Source: Thermoplasmata archaeon (GTDB lineage: Archaea; Thermoplasmatota; Thermoplasmata; Thermoplasmatales; Thermoplasmataceae). From it: DNA of 8,746 bases. Shown here one piece after another: positions 1-5,991 of this stretch. Positions within the stretch are counted from its first letter, which is position 1, and each line of letters begins with the position of its first letter. The DNA lies in assembly GCA_021804185.1 (NCBI GenBank), contig JAJZKL010000019.1, positions 1 to 8,746 on the forward strand, in the 5' to 3' direction. The position numbers were made by a program, and so were the translations under genes. Under the pieces are notes generated by a model. It did no database searches, had not been told where the DNA came from, and was given only the letters and a program-made list of their open reading frames with translations.

Positions 1-788
1 TGCTGCTCTGGGATTACCATTCAAGGGCGGAAAAAATACCTCTGCATCGTGCACTTGGAAAGTCAAAGGGCTATGCTTTGGTTGGCGTATCTATAGGAAT
101 GGATTCTGTGGAGAATGTTGCAAAGCGTGCATCTGATGCAAAAAACTCTGGATATCTGAGAGTAAAGATAAAGATAAAGAAGGGAAGGGAACAGGAACTG
201 GTTTCCAGAGTCAGATCTGCCATAGGAGATTTTCCGCTGAGTGTTGACGCGAACACAGATTATCGCATAACTGACCTGGAAACACTCAAGTCCCTTGATG
301 AGTATGGCCTAGTTTACATGGAACAGCCGCTCGAACACACAGATATTGTTGACCATGCCTATCTGGCTAAAAATATCAAAACTCCCATATGCCTGGATGA
401 ATCTATTCTTTCTGAGGAGGATGCAAGGAAGGCAATAGATATCGGAGCCTGCAAGGTCATAAACATAAAACCTGGAAGAGTTGGAGGCCTTACAGAATCT
501 GTGAGAATTGCAAAAAAAGCAAGGGAAAAGGGCTGCCATGTATGGGTAGGGGGCATGCTCGAGACAGGCATTGGCAGAGCGTTCAATGTTGCAATGGCAT
601 CCAACGATCTTATAGATTATCCTGGCGATACATCACCCAACTCAAGGTATTTCCACAGAGATATTGTTCGGAACCCGTTCACAATGGAAGGAGGGAAAAT
701 AAAGCCGAATGACAATCCTGGAACAGGGGCAGATGTGGACAGGGAAGAGCTGGAAAAAGTAACTGTCTGGAAAAAGGATCTGATTTAG
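1..788 (+). CDS. menC: Enolase-superfamily enzyme, o-succinylbenzoate synthase / N-acylamino acid racemase-like (5' partial)
   Basis: The reading frame is open from base 3, so the gene enters from outside the window and its start is not visible; the first in-frame ATG-like codons are internal. What remains is most of the C-terminal (beta/alpha)-barrel. Catalytic elements are visible: a Lys-x-Lys pair (codons at 165 and 171), three metal ligands in VDAN (Asp, 246), MEQP (Glu, 321) and LDES (Asp, 396), and the second-face lysine in INIKPGRVGG (468), followed by GGMLETGIGRA. This pattern fits the OSBS/NSAR branch of the superfamily. OSBS dehydrates SHCHC to o-succinylbenzoate in menaquinone synthesis, whereas NSAR members racemise N-acylamino acids; sequence alone cannot separate them. 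Thermoplasma makes menaquinone-type quinones, so OSBS is plausible but inferred. The gene ends one base before the convergent gcvPB stop codon. Confidence 0.8.
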   Translation, partial: LLWDYHSRAEKIPLHRALGKSKGYALVGVSIGMDSVENVAKRASDAKNSGYLRVKIKIKKGREQELVSRVRSAIGDFPLSVDANTDYRITDLETLKSLDEYGLVYMEQPLEHTDIVDHAYLAKNIKTPICLDESILSEEDARKAIDIGACKVINIKPGRVGGLTESVRIAKKAREKGCHVWVGGMLETGIGRAFNVAMASNDLIDYPGDTSPNSRYFHRDIVRNPFTMEGGKIKPNDNPGTGADVDREELEKVTVWKKDLI

Positions 789-789
789 G

Positions 790-2223
790 TTACCAGTGCA
801 GCTTCAGCTGCCTGGCTGCCTTTACCTCATCTATCCTCCCGACGCTCAGGTTGACAGGATGGTTTTTCAGGGATTCCTCATCCTGTTTGGAAGCAGCTAT
901 GAGCGCATCGGCAAATTGATCCAGATCTCTTTTTGAGACAGTTTCAGTTGGTTCAATCATCATATCCTCATGAACATTCAGAGGGAAGTATACAGTGGGT
1001 GCGTGTATGCCAAGATCTATAAGGTACTTTGCCAGATCAAGTGCTCTCTTGCCTGTATTTTCAGTTGTTAGGACAAGTTCATGTTTCTTCAGCCTTCCAA
1101 AAGGTATCTTGAAATTATCCTCCAGCCTCTTGACCAGATAGTTCGTATTCAGCACAGCACGAACTGTATTCTCGGTGAGTCCATCAGAGCCGTGGTATGT
1201 TATGTATGCCCAGGCACGAAGGATTGTGCTGAATGCACCATAATATGGTGAAACCTTTCCTATGGTGTTCTTAAGATCAAAATTCAGGAAATATTTTCCT
1301 TCAGGCGTTTTCTCCACCATTGGTACAGGAAGGAATTCCTTCAGGAATTTTTTAACTCCTACAGGCCCTGAACCTGGCCCTCCTCCTCCATGGGGGGTTG
1401 CAAATGTCTTGTGCAGGTTGAAATGCACAACATCAAAGCCCATCAATCCCGGGGAAGTGATGCCCATAATTGCATTGAAATTTGCACCGTCATAATACAG
1501 CAATGCCCCAGATTTATGGACAATCTCTGCAATTTCTATGATCCTCTTCTCAAATAGACCAAGTGTATTCGGGTTTGTGATCATGAATGCCGCTGTACGT
1601 TCTGATACTGCTGCCTTAAGAGCTTCAAGATCAACAGTCCCATCCGGGGAGGATGGGATTTCCACAACATCAAATCCAGCCATGGCAGCGGATGCAGGGT
1701 TTGTCCCATGAGCAGAATCCGGGATAATTATCTCCCTTCTCTTTTCCAGTTCTCCCCTGCTTTCGTGATATTTCCTTATTATCAGTATACCTGTGTATTC
1801 TCCATGGGCCCCTGCAAGAGGTTGAAGAGTCACAGCATCCATGTCAGAAAGCTCCGAAAGATAGGTCTGCAATTCATACATAACTCTGAGTGAGCCCTGA
1901 ATATTGTAATCACCAATCAGAGGGTGAGTCTCTGAAAAATTCTCCATAGATGCGATCCTGTCAGCAAATTTGGGATTGAATTTCATAGTGCATGAACCGA
2001 GAGGATAAATGCCAAGATCAACGCCGTAATTCATCTGCGAAAGTCTGGTGAAGTGTCTCACAACATCGTATTCCGCGATTTCAGGAAGATTGACCCTATC
2101 TGTTCTTAATTCTTCCGGTATGAGATTTATAATGTTTTCATCCGCATCCGGAACCTTATACCTGTTGTCAGAGTGTATTTCAGAGAGCAGCGGTTCATCA
2201 TAAGTTGCCTGATGGTATGTCAT
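790..2223 (-). CDS. gcvPB: Glycine dehydrogenase (decarboxylating) subunit 2, PLP-binding half of the P protein
   Basis: This is the C-terminal-half subunit of the glycine cleavage P protein, which decarboxylates glycine on pyridoxal phosphate and passes the aminomethyl group to the lipoyl H protein. The 477-residue length is normal for the family. Seen directly: YPLGSCTMKFNP (73-84), LQPLAGAHGEYTG (133-145), PDSAHGTNPASAAMAGF (168-184), and the PLP lysine K272 in FNLHKTF, followed by the glycine-rich TPHGGGGPGSGPVG. The ATG start overlaps the gcvPA stop as ATGA, and a GGAGG Shine-Dalgarno sequence lies 7 nt upstream, so the start is well supported. It is cotranscribed with and translationally coupled to gcvPA. 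gcvT and gcvH are not in the window. Its stop is separated by one base from the convergent enolase-superfamily gene. Confidence 0.96.
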   Translation of the reverse strand: MTYHQATYDEPLLSEIHSDNRYKVPDADENIINLIPEELRTDRVNLPEIAEYDVVRHFTRLSQMNYGVDLGIYPLGSCTMKFNPKFADRIASMENFSETHPLIGDYNIQGSLRVMYELQTYLSELSDMDAVTLQPLAGAHGEYTGILIIRKYHESRGELEKRREIIIPDSAHGTNPASAAMAGFDVVEIPSSPDGTVDLEALKAAVSERTAAFMITNPNTLGLFEKRIIEIAEIVHKSGALLYYDGANFNAIMGITSPGLMGFDVVHFNLHKTFATPHGGGGPGSGPVGVKKFLKEFLPVPMVEKTPEGKYFLNFDLKNTIGKVSPYYGAFSTILRAWAYITYHGSDGLTENTVRAVLNTNYLVKRLEDNFKIPFGRLKKHELVLTTENTGKRALDLAKYLIDLGIHAPTVYFPLNVHEDMMIEPTETVSKRDLDQFADALIAASKQDEESLKNHPVNLSVGRIDEVKAARQLKLHW

Positions 2224-3545
2224 TGAACCGCCTCCAGAGATTTTGCAAGACTCTCCAGGGATTCAGTTCTAGTCTTCTCTGTTACACTCAAAAAGATGCT
2301 TCCTCTCAGCTGTCTGTGCGGATTTTCAATAAGTTTTTCCACAGACAGACCGCCAGCAATGCCGGAATCTGCAAGTTTCTTTTGAAGATCTCCATTTCCG
2401 CTATACTTAAGAAGAACATCAGAAAATGGAACCCCTTCTATCTCCCTTTTCAGTGCTTTCGATCTGGAAATCATTTTGATAAGTTTCTGGCTGTTCTCCA
2501 TGGTCTTCAGGGCAATTTTCCTGAGGCCTGATGGGCCCATGATGCCAAGATATGCAGTTGCAGCCAATGCGAACAGTGCCTGGTTTGTGCAGATATTGCT
2601 CATGGCCTTTGACCGCCTTATATGCTGCTCTCTTGTCTGCAAAGTCATTACGAAAGCCCTCTTGCCATGTGTGTCATTTGATTCGCCAATTATTCTCCCA
2701 GGGGACTTTCTTGCGAATTCATTCCTGAATGAAAGGATACCGAGAAGAGGCCCTCCAAGATTTCTGTGAAGGCCGAGCTGCTGTCCCTCCATAACATTTA
2801 TGTCAGAACCTATATCACCAGGTGGTTTCAGTACTCCCAGGGAAATTGGATCGTAATATGTGATCAGCAGGGCTTTTCTTTTAATTTCTGAAATCTTGGC
2901 TACATTACTGTCAATATTTCCAAGGGAACTTGGCTCCTCGGCAATTATTGCTGAAGTGTTTTCTTTGACCTTTCCCTGAAGTGACTCAAGATCAATGGTT
3001 CCGTCAGTTGGAGATATCCCATACGGAACTATGCGGATGTTAAGACCTGTCAGGTAGCTTTTCAGAACACTAAGCTTGGACCTGTTCATGGTTTCCGGAA
3101 CAAGTATCTCTGGACCTTCATTGATCCTGTAGGCCATCCTAGCCGCTTCCCCCAGGGCAGTAAAGCCGTCGTACATCGAAGAGTTAGTAACATCCATTCC
3201 GGTAAGATCGGATATAATGCTCTGAAATTCGAAAAGAGACTGGAGCATTCCCTGAGACATCTCGGCCTGATAGGGAGTATATGAGGTTAGGAATTCAGAT
3301 CGCCCTATTATTGAATCAACAGAGGAGGGGATAATTCTGTCATATATTCCATTTCCGAGAAAATTGTGTTCGAAAGCTCTGTTCATGAAAGAAATTTTCT
3401 CAGACAGACTGGTAAGCTCAAACTCAGAAATTCCTTTAGGGATCTTAAGTTCTTTTTTCCTTACTTTCTGGGGCACATCTTCAAAAAGTTCATCTGTAGT
3501 ATGGAAGCCAATCTCCTTCAATAAGGGGGAGTCTTCAATTTCCAT
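2220..3545 (-). CDS. gcvPA: Glycine dehydrogenase (decarboxylating) subunit 1, N-terminal half of the P protein
   Basis: Partner of GcvPB in the split P protein of the glycine cleavage system; this half has the same fold but does not hold the PLP lysine. With the ATG at 3545 it is 441 residues, the usual size. Family motifs, numbered from that ATG: TPYQAEMSQG (90-99), TGMDVTNSSMYDG (115-127), the GGPLLG loop (264-269), LQTREQHIRR (302-311) and SNICTNQAL (316-324). The frame stays open upstream to a GTG at 3773, but those 76 codons show no GcvPA similarity and would overlap the divergent kinase gene. The N-terminus at 3545 begins directly with the family-like stretch on which an EIGF..DELFEDVP motif follows. 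A TATA-like element lies 27 nt upstream of this ATG and no SD is seen, which suggests a leaderless transcript. Confidence 0.95.
   Translation of the reverse strand: MEIEDSPLLKEIGFHTTDELFEDVPQKVRKKELKIPKGISEFELTSLSEKISFMNRAFEHNFLGNGIYDRIIPSSVDSIIGRSEFLTSYTPYQAEMSQGMLQSLFEFQSIISDLTGMDVTNSSMYDGFTALGEAARMAYRINEGPEILVPETMNRSKLSVLKSYLTGLNIRIVPYGISPTDGTIDLESLQGKVKENTSAIIAEEPSSLGNIDSNVAKISEIKRKALLITYYDPISLGVLKPPGDIGSDINVMEGQQLGLHRNLGGPLLGILSFRNEFARKSPGRIIGESNDTHGKRAFVMTLQTREQHIRRSKAMSNICTNQALFALAATAYLGIMGPSGLRKIALKTMENSQKLIKMISRSKALKREIEGVPFSDVLLKYSGNGDLQKKLADSGIAGGLSVEKLIENPHRQLRGSIFLSVTEKTRTESLESLAKSLEAVQ
2231..2235 (-). promoter_or_regulatory. Shine-Dalgarno sequence of gcvPB
   Basis: GGAGG on the minus strand, 7 nt before the gcvPB ATG and inside the 3' end of gcvPA. 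It fixes the gcvPB start and shows that this internal operon gene uses SD-dependent initiation, unlike the promoter-proximal genes in the window, which lack a usable SD. Confidence 0.8.
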
Positions 3546-3568
3546 GGGAAGAGTGATATGGAAGTTTT

Positions 3569-3576
3569 CTAAATAG
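3569..3576 (-). promoter_or_regulatory. TATA-like box A of the gcvPA-gcvPB operon
   Basis: Minus-strand CTATTTAG centred about 27 nt before the gcvPA ATG at 3545. This is the spacing expected if transcription begins at or next to the start codon. It supports 3545 over the further-upstream in-frame ATG at 3680, although a second AT-rich box sits at 3697-3705. Assignment is by position and composition only. Confidence 0.5.
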
Positions 3577-3634
3577 TTACCTGAAAATCTTTCCCAACTA
3601 TGTACTGTTGGATATGCAGGGTTCACATCACCAA

Positions 3635-3669
3635 ATATAGAATGCCAATTGCTTGCATATTCTGTATAT
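3635..3669. repeat. Imperfect inverted repeat in the gcvPA / mevalonate kinase divergent gap
   Basis: Left arm ATATAGAATGC, right arm GCATATTCTGTATAT, around a CAATTGCTT centre. The arms pair as ATATA, GAAT and GC, with two 2-nt insertions in the right arm. It lies between the two divergent box A candidates (3569-3576 and 3697-3705), a position suited to a shared operator. The imperfect pairing and AT-richness mean chance is a real alternative. Confidence 0.3.
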
Positions 3670-3696
3670 TGAGAAATCATCTTAGATACTGCAAAA

Positions 3697-3705
3697 ACAT
3701 TTATT
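3697..3705 (+). promoter_or_regulatory. TATA-like box A of the mevalonate 3-kinase gene
   Basis: ACATTTATT preceded by an A-run, centred about 26 nt before the TTG start at 3727. The spacing fits archaeal leaderless transcription and is the main reason for choosing this non-ATG start. Confidence 0.5.
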
Positions 3706-3726
3706 CGGTTCTTCAATACTTGGCTG

Positions 3727-4725
3727 TTGCAATCTGACGCATTAGAATTTGTTGAGTCCGTGGCATATCCCACATTTGGAACTATTCTCCTTGGCGGACT
3801 GTCCGACAGCAGAAACAGAATACCCCTTCATACTTCGGCAGGTCTTGCATATACAGGCCTTGACAGCAAAATAGAGACAAGAACTATGATATACATTGTT
3901 AAGGGTGAGCCGGTAGGTTATTTCAACAGGCAGAAAATGGAATACTCAGAGGAGTACAGATCTCCATTTGCAGTAATGAAGGAGATGTCTCTCAGTATTC
4001 TTGGAAGATTCAACCTTAGCCCTGCAAAAAATTCCCTGTGCTTTGACTCAGAAAACATAGGGATCCTAAGCGGAAGCTCAGATTCAGGCGCTGCAGCTCT
4101 TGGAAGGGCCCTGATAGAAATGAATCCTGCAGGCAGTAACATTGATATGGAAAGTTTCGAGAACCGCCTCAGAGTAGTTTCCGAAAGTGTCGGGAGAAGC
4201 CTGTATGGGGGATTGACAATTACAGAACGACAGGGAAACAGGTGCTTCACGAGACAGATTCTATCTCCAGAGGCATTCAGTGATTTTGTAGTCCTTGGAT
4301 GCAGGTTCAACGAAACAAGGAAACCCTCCGATGCAATCCACACAAATATTGTGAAGAGTCCAGAATATGGAGCAAGGGTCAAAAGAACTGCAGAGAAGGC
4401 AGTAGAAATGGAAAATCTTGCAAAAATGTCCAAAATTCAGGAGATTTTCGAACTTTCCATGCATGATACTGACGAGTACCACAGATTGATAGAGAGCGTT
4501 GGTGTTAAGATAATAAACAGGGGAATGGCCGATCTTATAAACACGGTGAAGCAATACCGCAGGGAAAGTTGGGCTTCATATATCGTCACGGGCGGCACAA
4601 ACGTCTTTGTGCCAGTACACAGGTCAGAGTACACTTCACTTAAGGAAAGGCTGTCAGGGTTATGCGATGAAATTGTCCCCCTTAAAATTGCGAATGGGGC
4701 CAGAATAATAGGAAAATCTTTCTGA
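3727..4725 (+). CDS. Mevalonate 3-kinase (Thermoplasma-type mevalonate pathway)
   Basis: GHMP-superfamily kinase, 332 residues, expected to phosphorylate the 3-hydroxyl of mevalonate to give mevalonate 3-phosphate, first step of the acidophile route to isopentenyl phosphate. It resembles T. acidophilum Ta1305 from memory over its length: AYPTFGTILLGG (13-24), PLHTSAGLAY (33-42), the phosphate loop GILSGSSDSGAA (112-123), SESVGRSLYGGLTIT (152-166), RKPSDAIH (198-205) and SYIVTGGTNV (284-293). Residues matching Ta1305 Glu140 and Arg185 are E153 and R198. The lysine and aspartate used by diphosphomevalonate decarboxylases are replaced by L21 and, probably, T288, which argues for kinase rather than decarboxylase activity. 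No in-frame ATG exists near the N-terminus; TTG at 3727 has a box A about 26 nt upstream. Divergent from gcvPA; Sec61-beta follows 59 nt downstream. Confidence 0.9.
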   Translation: MQSDALEFVESVAYPTFGTILLGGLSDSRNRIPLHTSAGLAYTGLDSKIETRTMIYIVKGEPVGYFNRQKMEYSEEYRSPFAVMKEMSLSILGRFNLSPAKNSLCFDSENIGILSGSSDSGAAALGRALIEMNPAGSNIDMESFENRLRVVSESVGRSLYGGLTITERQGNRCFTRQILSPEAFSDFVVLGCRFNETRKPSDAIHTNIVKSPEYGARVKRTAEKAVEMENLAKMSKIQEIFELSMHDTDEYHRLIESVGVKIINRGMADLINTVKQYRRESWASYIVTGGTNVFVPVHRSEYTSLKERLSGLCDEIVPLKIANGARIIGKSF

Positions 4726-4755
4726 CATGCCTGGACTGAATATTTACCCGATAAG

Positions 4756-4762
4756 TATTAAA
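4756..4762 (+). promoter_or_regulatory. TATA-like box A of the Sec61-beta gene
   Basis: TATTAAA centred about 26 nt before the GTG at 4785. It gives the small gene its own leaderless-type promoter and supports GTG as the start codon. Confidence 0.5.
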
Positions 4763-4784
4763 TGAATGAAAGTCATGACTGATC

Positions 4785-4949
4785 GTGGCGGACAAGAAGA
4801 ATCAGGGGTTTCAGTCAGGAGCAGGACTGATTAGGTACTTCGATGAAGAGGAGATAAATGGGCCTGCCCTTGACCCTAAACTTATAATTTACATAGGCAT
4901 CATAATGGCAGTGATTGTAGAACTTGCCAAGATTTTTTGGCCGGTCTGA
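4785..4949 (+). CDS. secG: Preprotein translocase subunit Sec61-beta (archaeal SecG), 54 aa
   Basis: Small third subunit of the archaeal SecYE-beta protein-conducting channel in the cytoplasmic membrane. Translation from GTG gives 54 residues: a short polar basic N-terminus (ADKKNQGFQ), the family signature SGAGLIRYFDEEE (11-23), then NGPALDPKL and one transmembrane helix (about 33-49, LIIYIGIIMAVIVELAK) ending FWPV. This single-helix, tail-anchored layout and the AGLIRYF-DEE motif are characteristic of archaeal Sec61-beta, and the length is typical. There is no ATG in the right place; the GTG is supported by a box A about 26 nt upstream and by no useful alternative start. It lies between the mevalonate 3-kinase and Rieske genes, with its own promoter and a T-run after it. 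It is short enough to be missed by length-filtered gene finding. Confidence 0.93.
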   Translation: MADKKNQGFQSGAGLIRYFDEEEINGPALDPKLIIYIGIIMAVIVELAKIFWPV

Positions 4950-4986
4950 ATTTTAAAATCCTCCAGAACATAAACAGGGACAGAAA

Positions 4987-4991
4987 TTTTT
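4987..4991 (+). terminator. Oligo-T terminator candidate after Sec61-beta
   Basis: Five consecutive T residues followed by AGTTT, 38 nt after the stop codon and before the Rieske promoter. Archaeal termination is typically at T-runs without a required hairpin. Weak on its own. Confidence 0.35.
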
Positions 4992-5009
4992 AGTTTACAG
5001 TGTTTAGGA

Positions 5010-5023
5010 TAATCTAAAGATTA
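5010..5023. promoter_or_regulatory. Palindrome overlapping the Rieske gene promoter (possible operator)
   Basis: TAATCT-AA-AGATTA is a perfect 14-nt palindrome. It extends imperfectly to GGATAATCT / AGATTATATCC, and an overlapping TTTAG-N6-CTAAA repeat is also present. It covers the start of the box A (5020-5027), so a bound protein would block TBP/TFB. Function is inferred from position and symmetry. Confidence 0.45.
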
Positions 5024-5027
5024 TATC
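5020..5027 (+). promoter_or_regulatory. TATA box of the Rieske protein gene
   Basis: ATTATATC centred about 25 nt before the ATG at 5048, a good archaeal box A match at leaderless spacing. No Shine-Dalgarno sequence precedes the ATG. Confidence 0.55.
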
Positions 5028-5047
5028 CGGAAACTTAATCCAGGCAA

Positions 5048-5383
5048 ATGGCTTGGAAAAAAATAGTTTCAGTAAAAGCCTTAGATAAAGCTGGCGGGCA
5101 TTTTGCAGTTAAGGTGGGGGACGAGACAATATTTGTTGCCAGGGCTAAGGATGGATATCATGCAATGGATGCTGTCTGTTCCCATGCTAAATGCATTCTC
5201 GGGCAGTATGATGCAGATAATATGACGGTAAAATGTTACTGCCATGATGCAAAGTTCGACCTCTCCTCAGGAAAAATGCTGGAACCGCCATTTGTGGCCC
5301 CGAACGCACCAAAGGACAAACTTTCTCTCAGATTGTTCAATGTCCGTGACAATGAAGGTTTTCTCGAAGTTGACGTCGAATAA
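5048..5383 (+). CDS. Small soluble Rieske [2Fe-2S] protein
   Basis: A 111-residue single-domain Rieske protein, presumably a cytoplasmic electron carrier. The cluster ligands are C44-S-H46 and C63-Y-C65-H66: C44 and C63 bind one iron, H46 and H66 the other, with 16 residues between the two boxes. C49 and C65 occupy the places of the disulfide-forming cysteines in high-potential Rieske proteins (CTHLGC / CPCH pattern). No signal peptide or membrane anchor is visible, so it is not a classical bc1/b6f subunit. Soluble archaeal relatives such as sulredoxin are a better comparison. It could also be the ferredoxin partner of an oxygenase, but none is in the window. The gene stands alone: own TATA box, overlapping palindrome upstream, T-rich terminator downstream. 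Redox partner unknown. Confidence 0.9.
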   Translation: MAWKKIVSVKALDKAGGHFAVKVGDETIFVARAKDGYHAMDAVCSHAKCILGQYDADNMTVKCYCHDAKFDLSSGKMLEPPFVAPNAPKDKLSLRLFNVRDNEGFLEVDVE

Positions 5384-5404
5384 ACAGGGAAAACCCAGTA
5401 TTAG

Positions 5405-5431
5405 TTTTTTTATCTATTATTTACAATTTTA
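5405..5431 (+). terminator. T-rich terminator after the Rieske gene
   Basis: Seven consecutive T residues at 5405-5411, followed by further T-rich sequence ending in TTTT, starting 22 nt after the stop codon. This is a typical archaeal oligo-T terminator and lies upstream of the tRNA promoter. Confidence 0.6.
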
Positions 5432-5457
5432 ATGGGTTTTCAATTCCCGATAAAAAG

Positions 5458-5465
5458 AAATAAAT
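5458..5465 (+). promoter_or_regulatory. Box A of the tRNA-Glu gene
   Basis: AAATAAAT centred about 27 nt before the tRNA 5' end, in a purine- and A-rich stretch. The spacing suggests a primary transcript with little or no 5' leader. Confidence 0.45.
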
Positions 5466-5488
5466 GATCTGATACAATAGGGCTTGGC

Positions 5489-5563
5489 GCTCCGGTGGTG
5501 TAGCACGGTCAAGCATTAGGGACTCTCAATCCCCCGACTCGGGTCCAAATCCCGACCGGAGCA
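5489..5563 (+). tRNA. tRNA-Glu (anticodon CTC)
   Basis: A 75-nt cloverleaf with no intron. The acceptor stem GCTCCGG (5489-5495) pairs perfectly with CCGGAGC (5556-5562), with discriminator A at 5563 and no encoded CCA. The D-arm is 5498-5516, with G18G19 at 5507-5508. The anticodon loop CTCTCAA (5523-5529) carries anticodon CTC at 5525-5527, reading GAG. The T stem TCGGG/CCCGA is perfect. The opening GCTCCGGTGGTGTAG is typical of archaeal tRNA-Glu. Two oddities: the T loop is TCCAAAT, so position 55 is C (5545) where U/pseudouridine is almost universal; and the outermost anticodon-stem pair is A5518-C5534. C56 (5546), the target base of the Trm56 enzyme encoded further on, is present. Confidence 0.94.
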
Positions 5564-5863
5564 TAATTACCTAGGGTGTGTATTCCGCATTATTTTCGTT
5601 TCAGTTAGGACATTTGGAAAATTATTTTTAGATGTTTCCGTATAAACCGACACCGCTAAAATAGATACAATAATTCTAACCGATACTTCTTGGTTCTGAC
5701 TTACTATCCAAGACACTTTTTATGTTCCCTTAACATGCAATTCCAATTTTACCGTTTTCTTTTCTAAAGGCCTCCTTAATCCATCCTGAAATCTACTGTT
5801 AAGTCCTTTCTCTAACTAAGGAAAATCTGGTCATTCAACTCAATAGTTGCCTATACATAATCC

Positions 5864-5907
5864 TTGGGATAAAAAATATAAGTAGCCTGGAAAACGCTTT
5901 TTCCCAG
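5864..5907. repeat. Inverted repeat flanking a strong TATA-like box
   Basis: TTGGGATAAAAA on the left and TTTTTCCCAG on the right form a stem of about 9 bp with one bulged T. A TATA-like AAAAAATATAAG (5871-5882) is in the left arm and loop. It could be a distal promoter with an operator, or the start of a small transcript; pairing is partly A/T and may be chance. Confidence 0.3.
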
Positions 5908-5963
5908 AATTATCAAAAAAATGTAATTGAATTATATCCGATTAGACCAAAATCAAGACTGGA

Positions 5964-5970
5964 TTAATAT
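5964..5970 (+). promoter_or_regulatory. TATA-like box A of the UbiA-family gene
   Basis: TTAATAT centred about 25 nt before the ATG at 5992. A GGGAG lies only 1 nt from the ATG, too close to act as a normal Shine-Dalgarno, so leaderless initiation is more likely. Confidence 0.5.
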
Positions 5971-5991
5971 CCAATAGTACTATATGGGAGC

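Larger units (their letters stand above)
5564..5991. other. 428-bp AT-rich intergenic region without a recognisable gene
   Basis: Both strands are broken by frequent stops; the ATG-initiated frames I followed end after roughly a dozen codons or fewer. I see no tRNA-derived repeat that would mark an integration site and no clear C/D or H/ACA box RNA. It contains a strong TATA-like stretch at 5871-5882 within an inverted repeat (5864-5907), a second ATTATATCCG motif at 5931-5940 like the one before the Rieske gene, and the proximal UbiA promoter at its end. An unknown small RNA starting near 5905 cannot be excluded. Confidence 0.6.

Noticed and set aside
1262..1495. Open frames antisense to gcvPB (also 1708-1893 and 2205-2531)
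   Set aside because: They mirror conserved coding sequence of the P protein subunits and have no independent promoter or recognisable product.
2220..3545. Glycine riboswitch controlling gcvPA-gcvPB
   Set aside because: The transcript appears leaderless, leaving no room for an aptamer, and the upstream sequence shows no glycine riboswitch-like paired core.
3546..3773. N-terminal extension of gcvPA up to a GTG at 3773
   Set aside because: These 76 codons do not resemble the family, would overlap the divergent mevalonate kinase gene, and the ATG at 3545 gives the normal length and has a well-placed box A.
3918..4433. 171-codon open frame on the minus strand inside the mevalonate kinase gene
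   Set aside because: It lies wholly antisense to a strongly recognised gene, and its product shows no family features; it is a shadow frame.
5564..5991. Possible integrated-element remnant at the tRNA-Glu 3' end
   Set aside because: No duplicate of the tRNA 3' sequence, integrase fragment or other mobile-element trace was found in the window.
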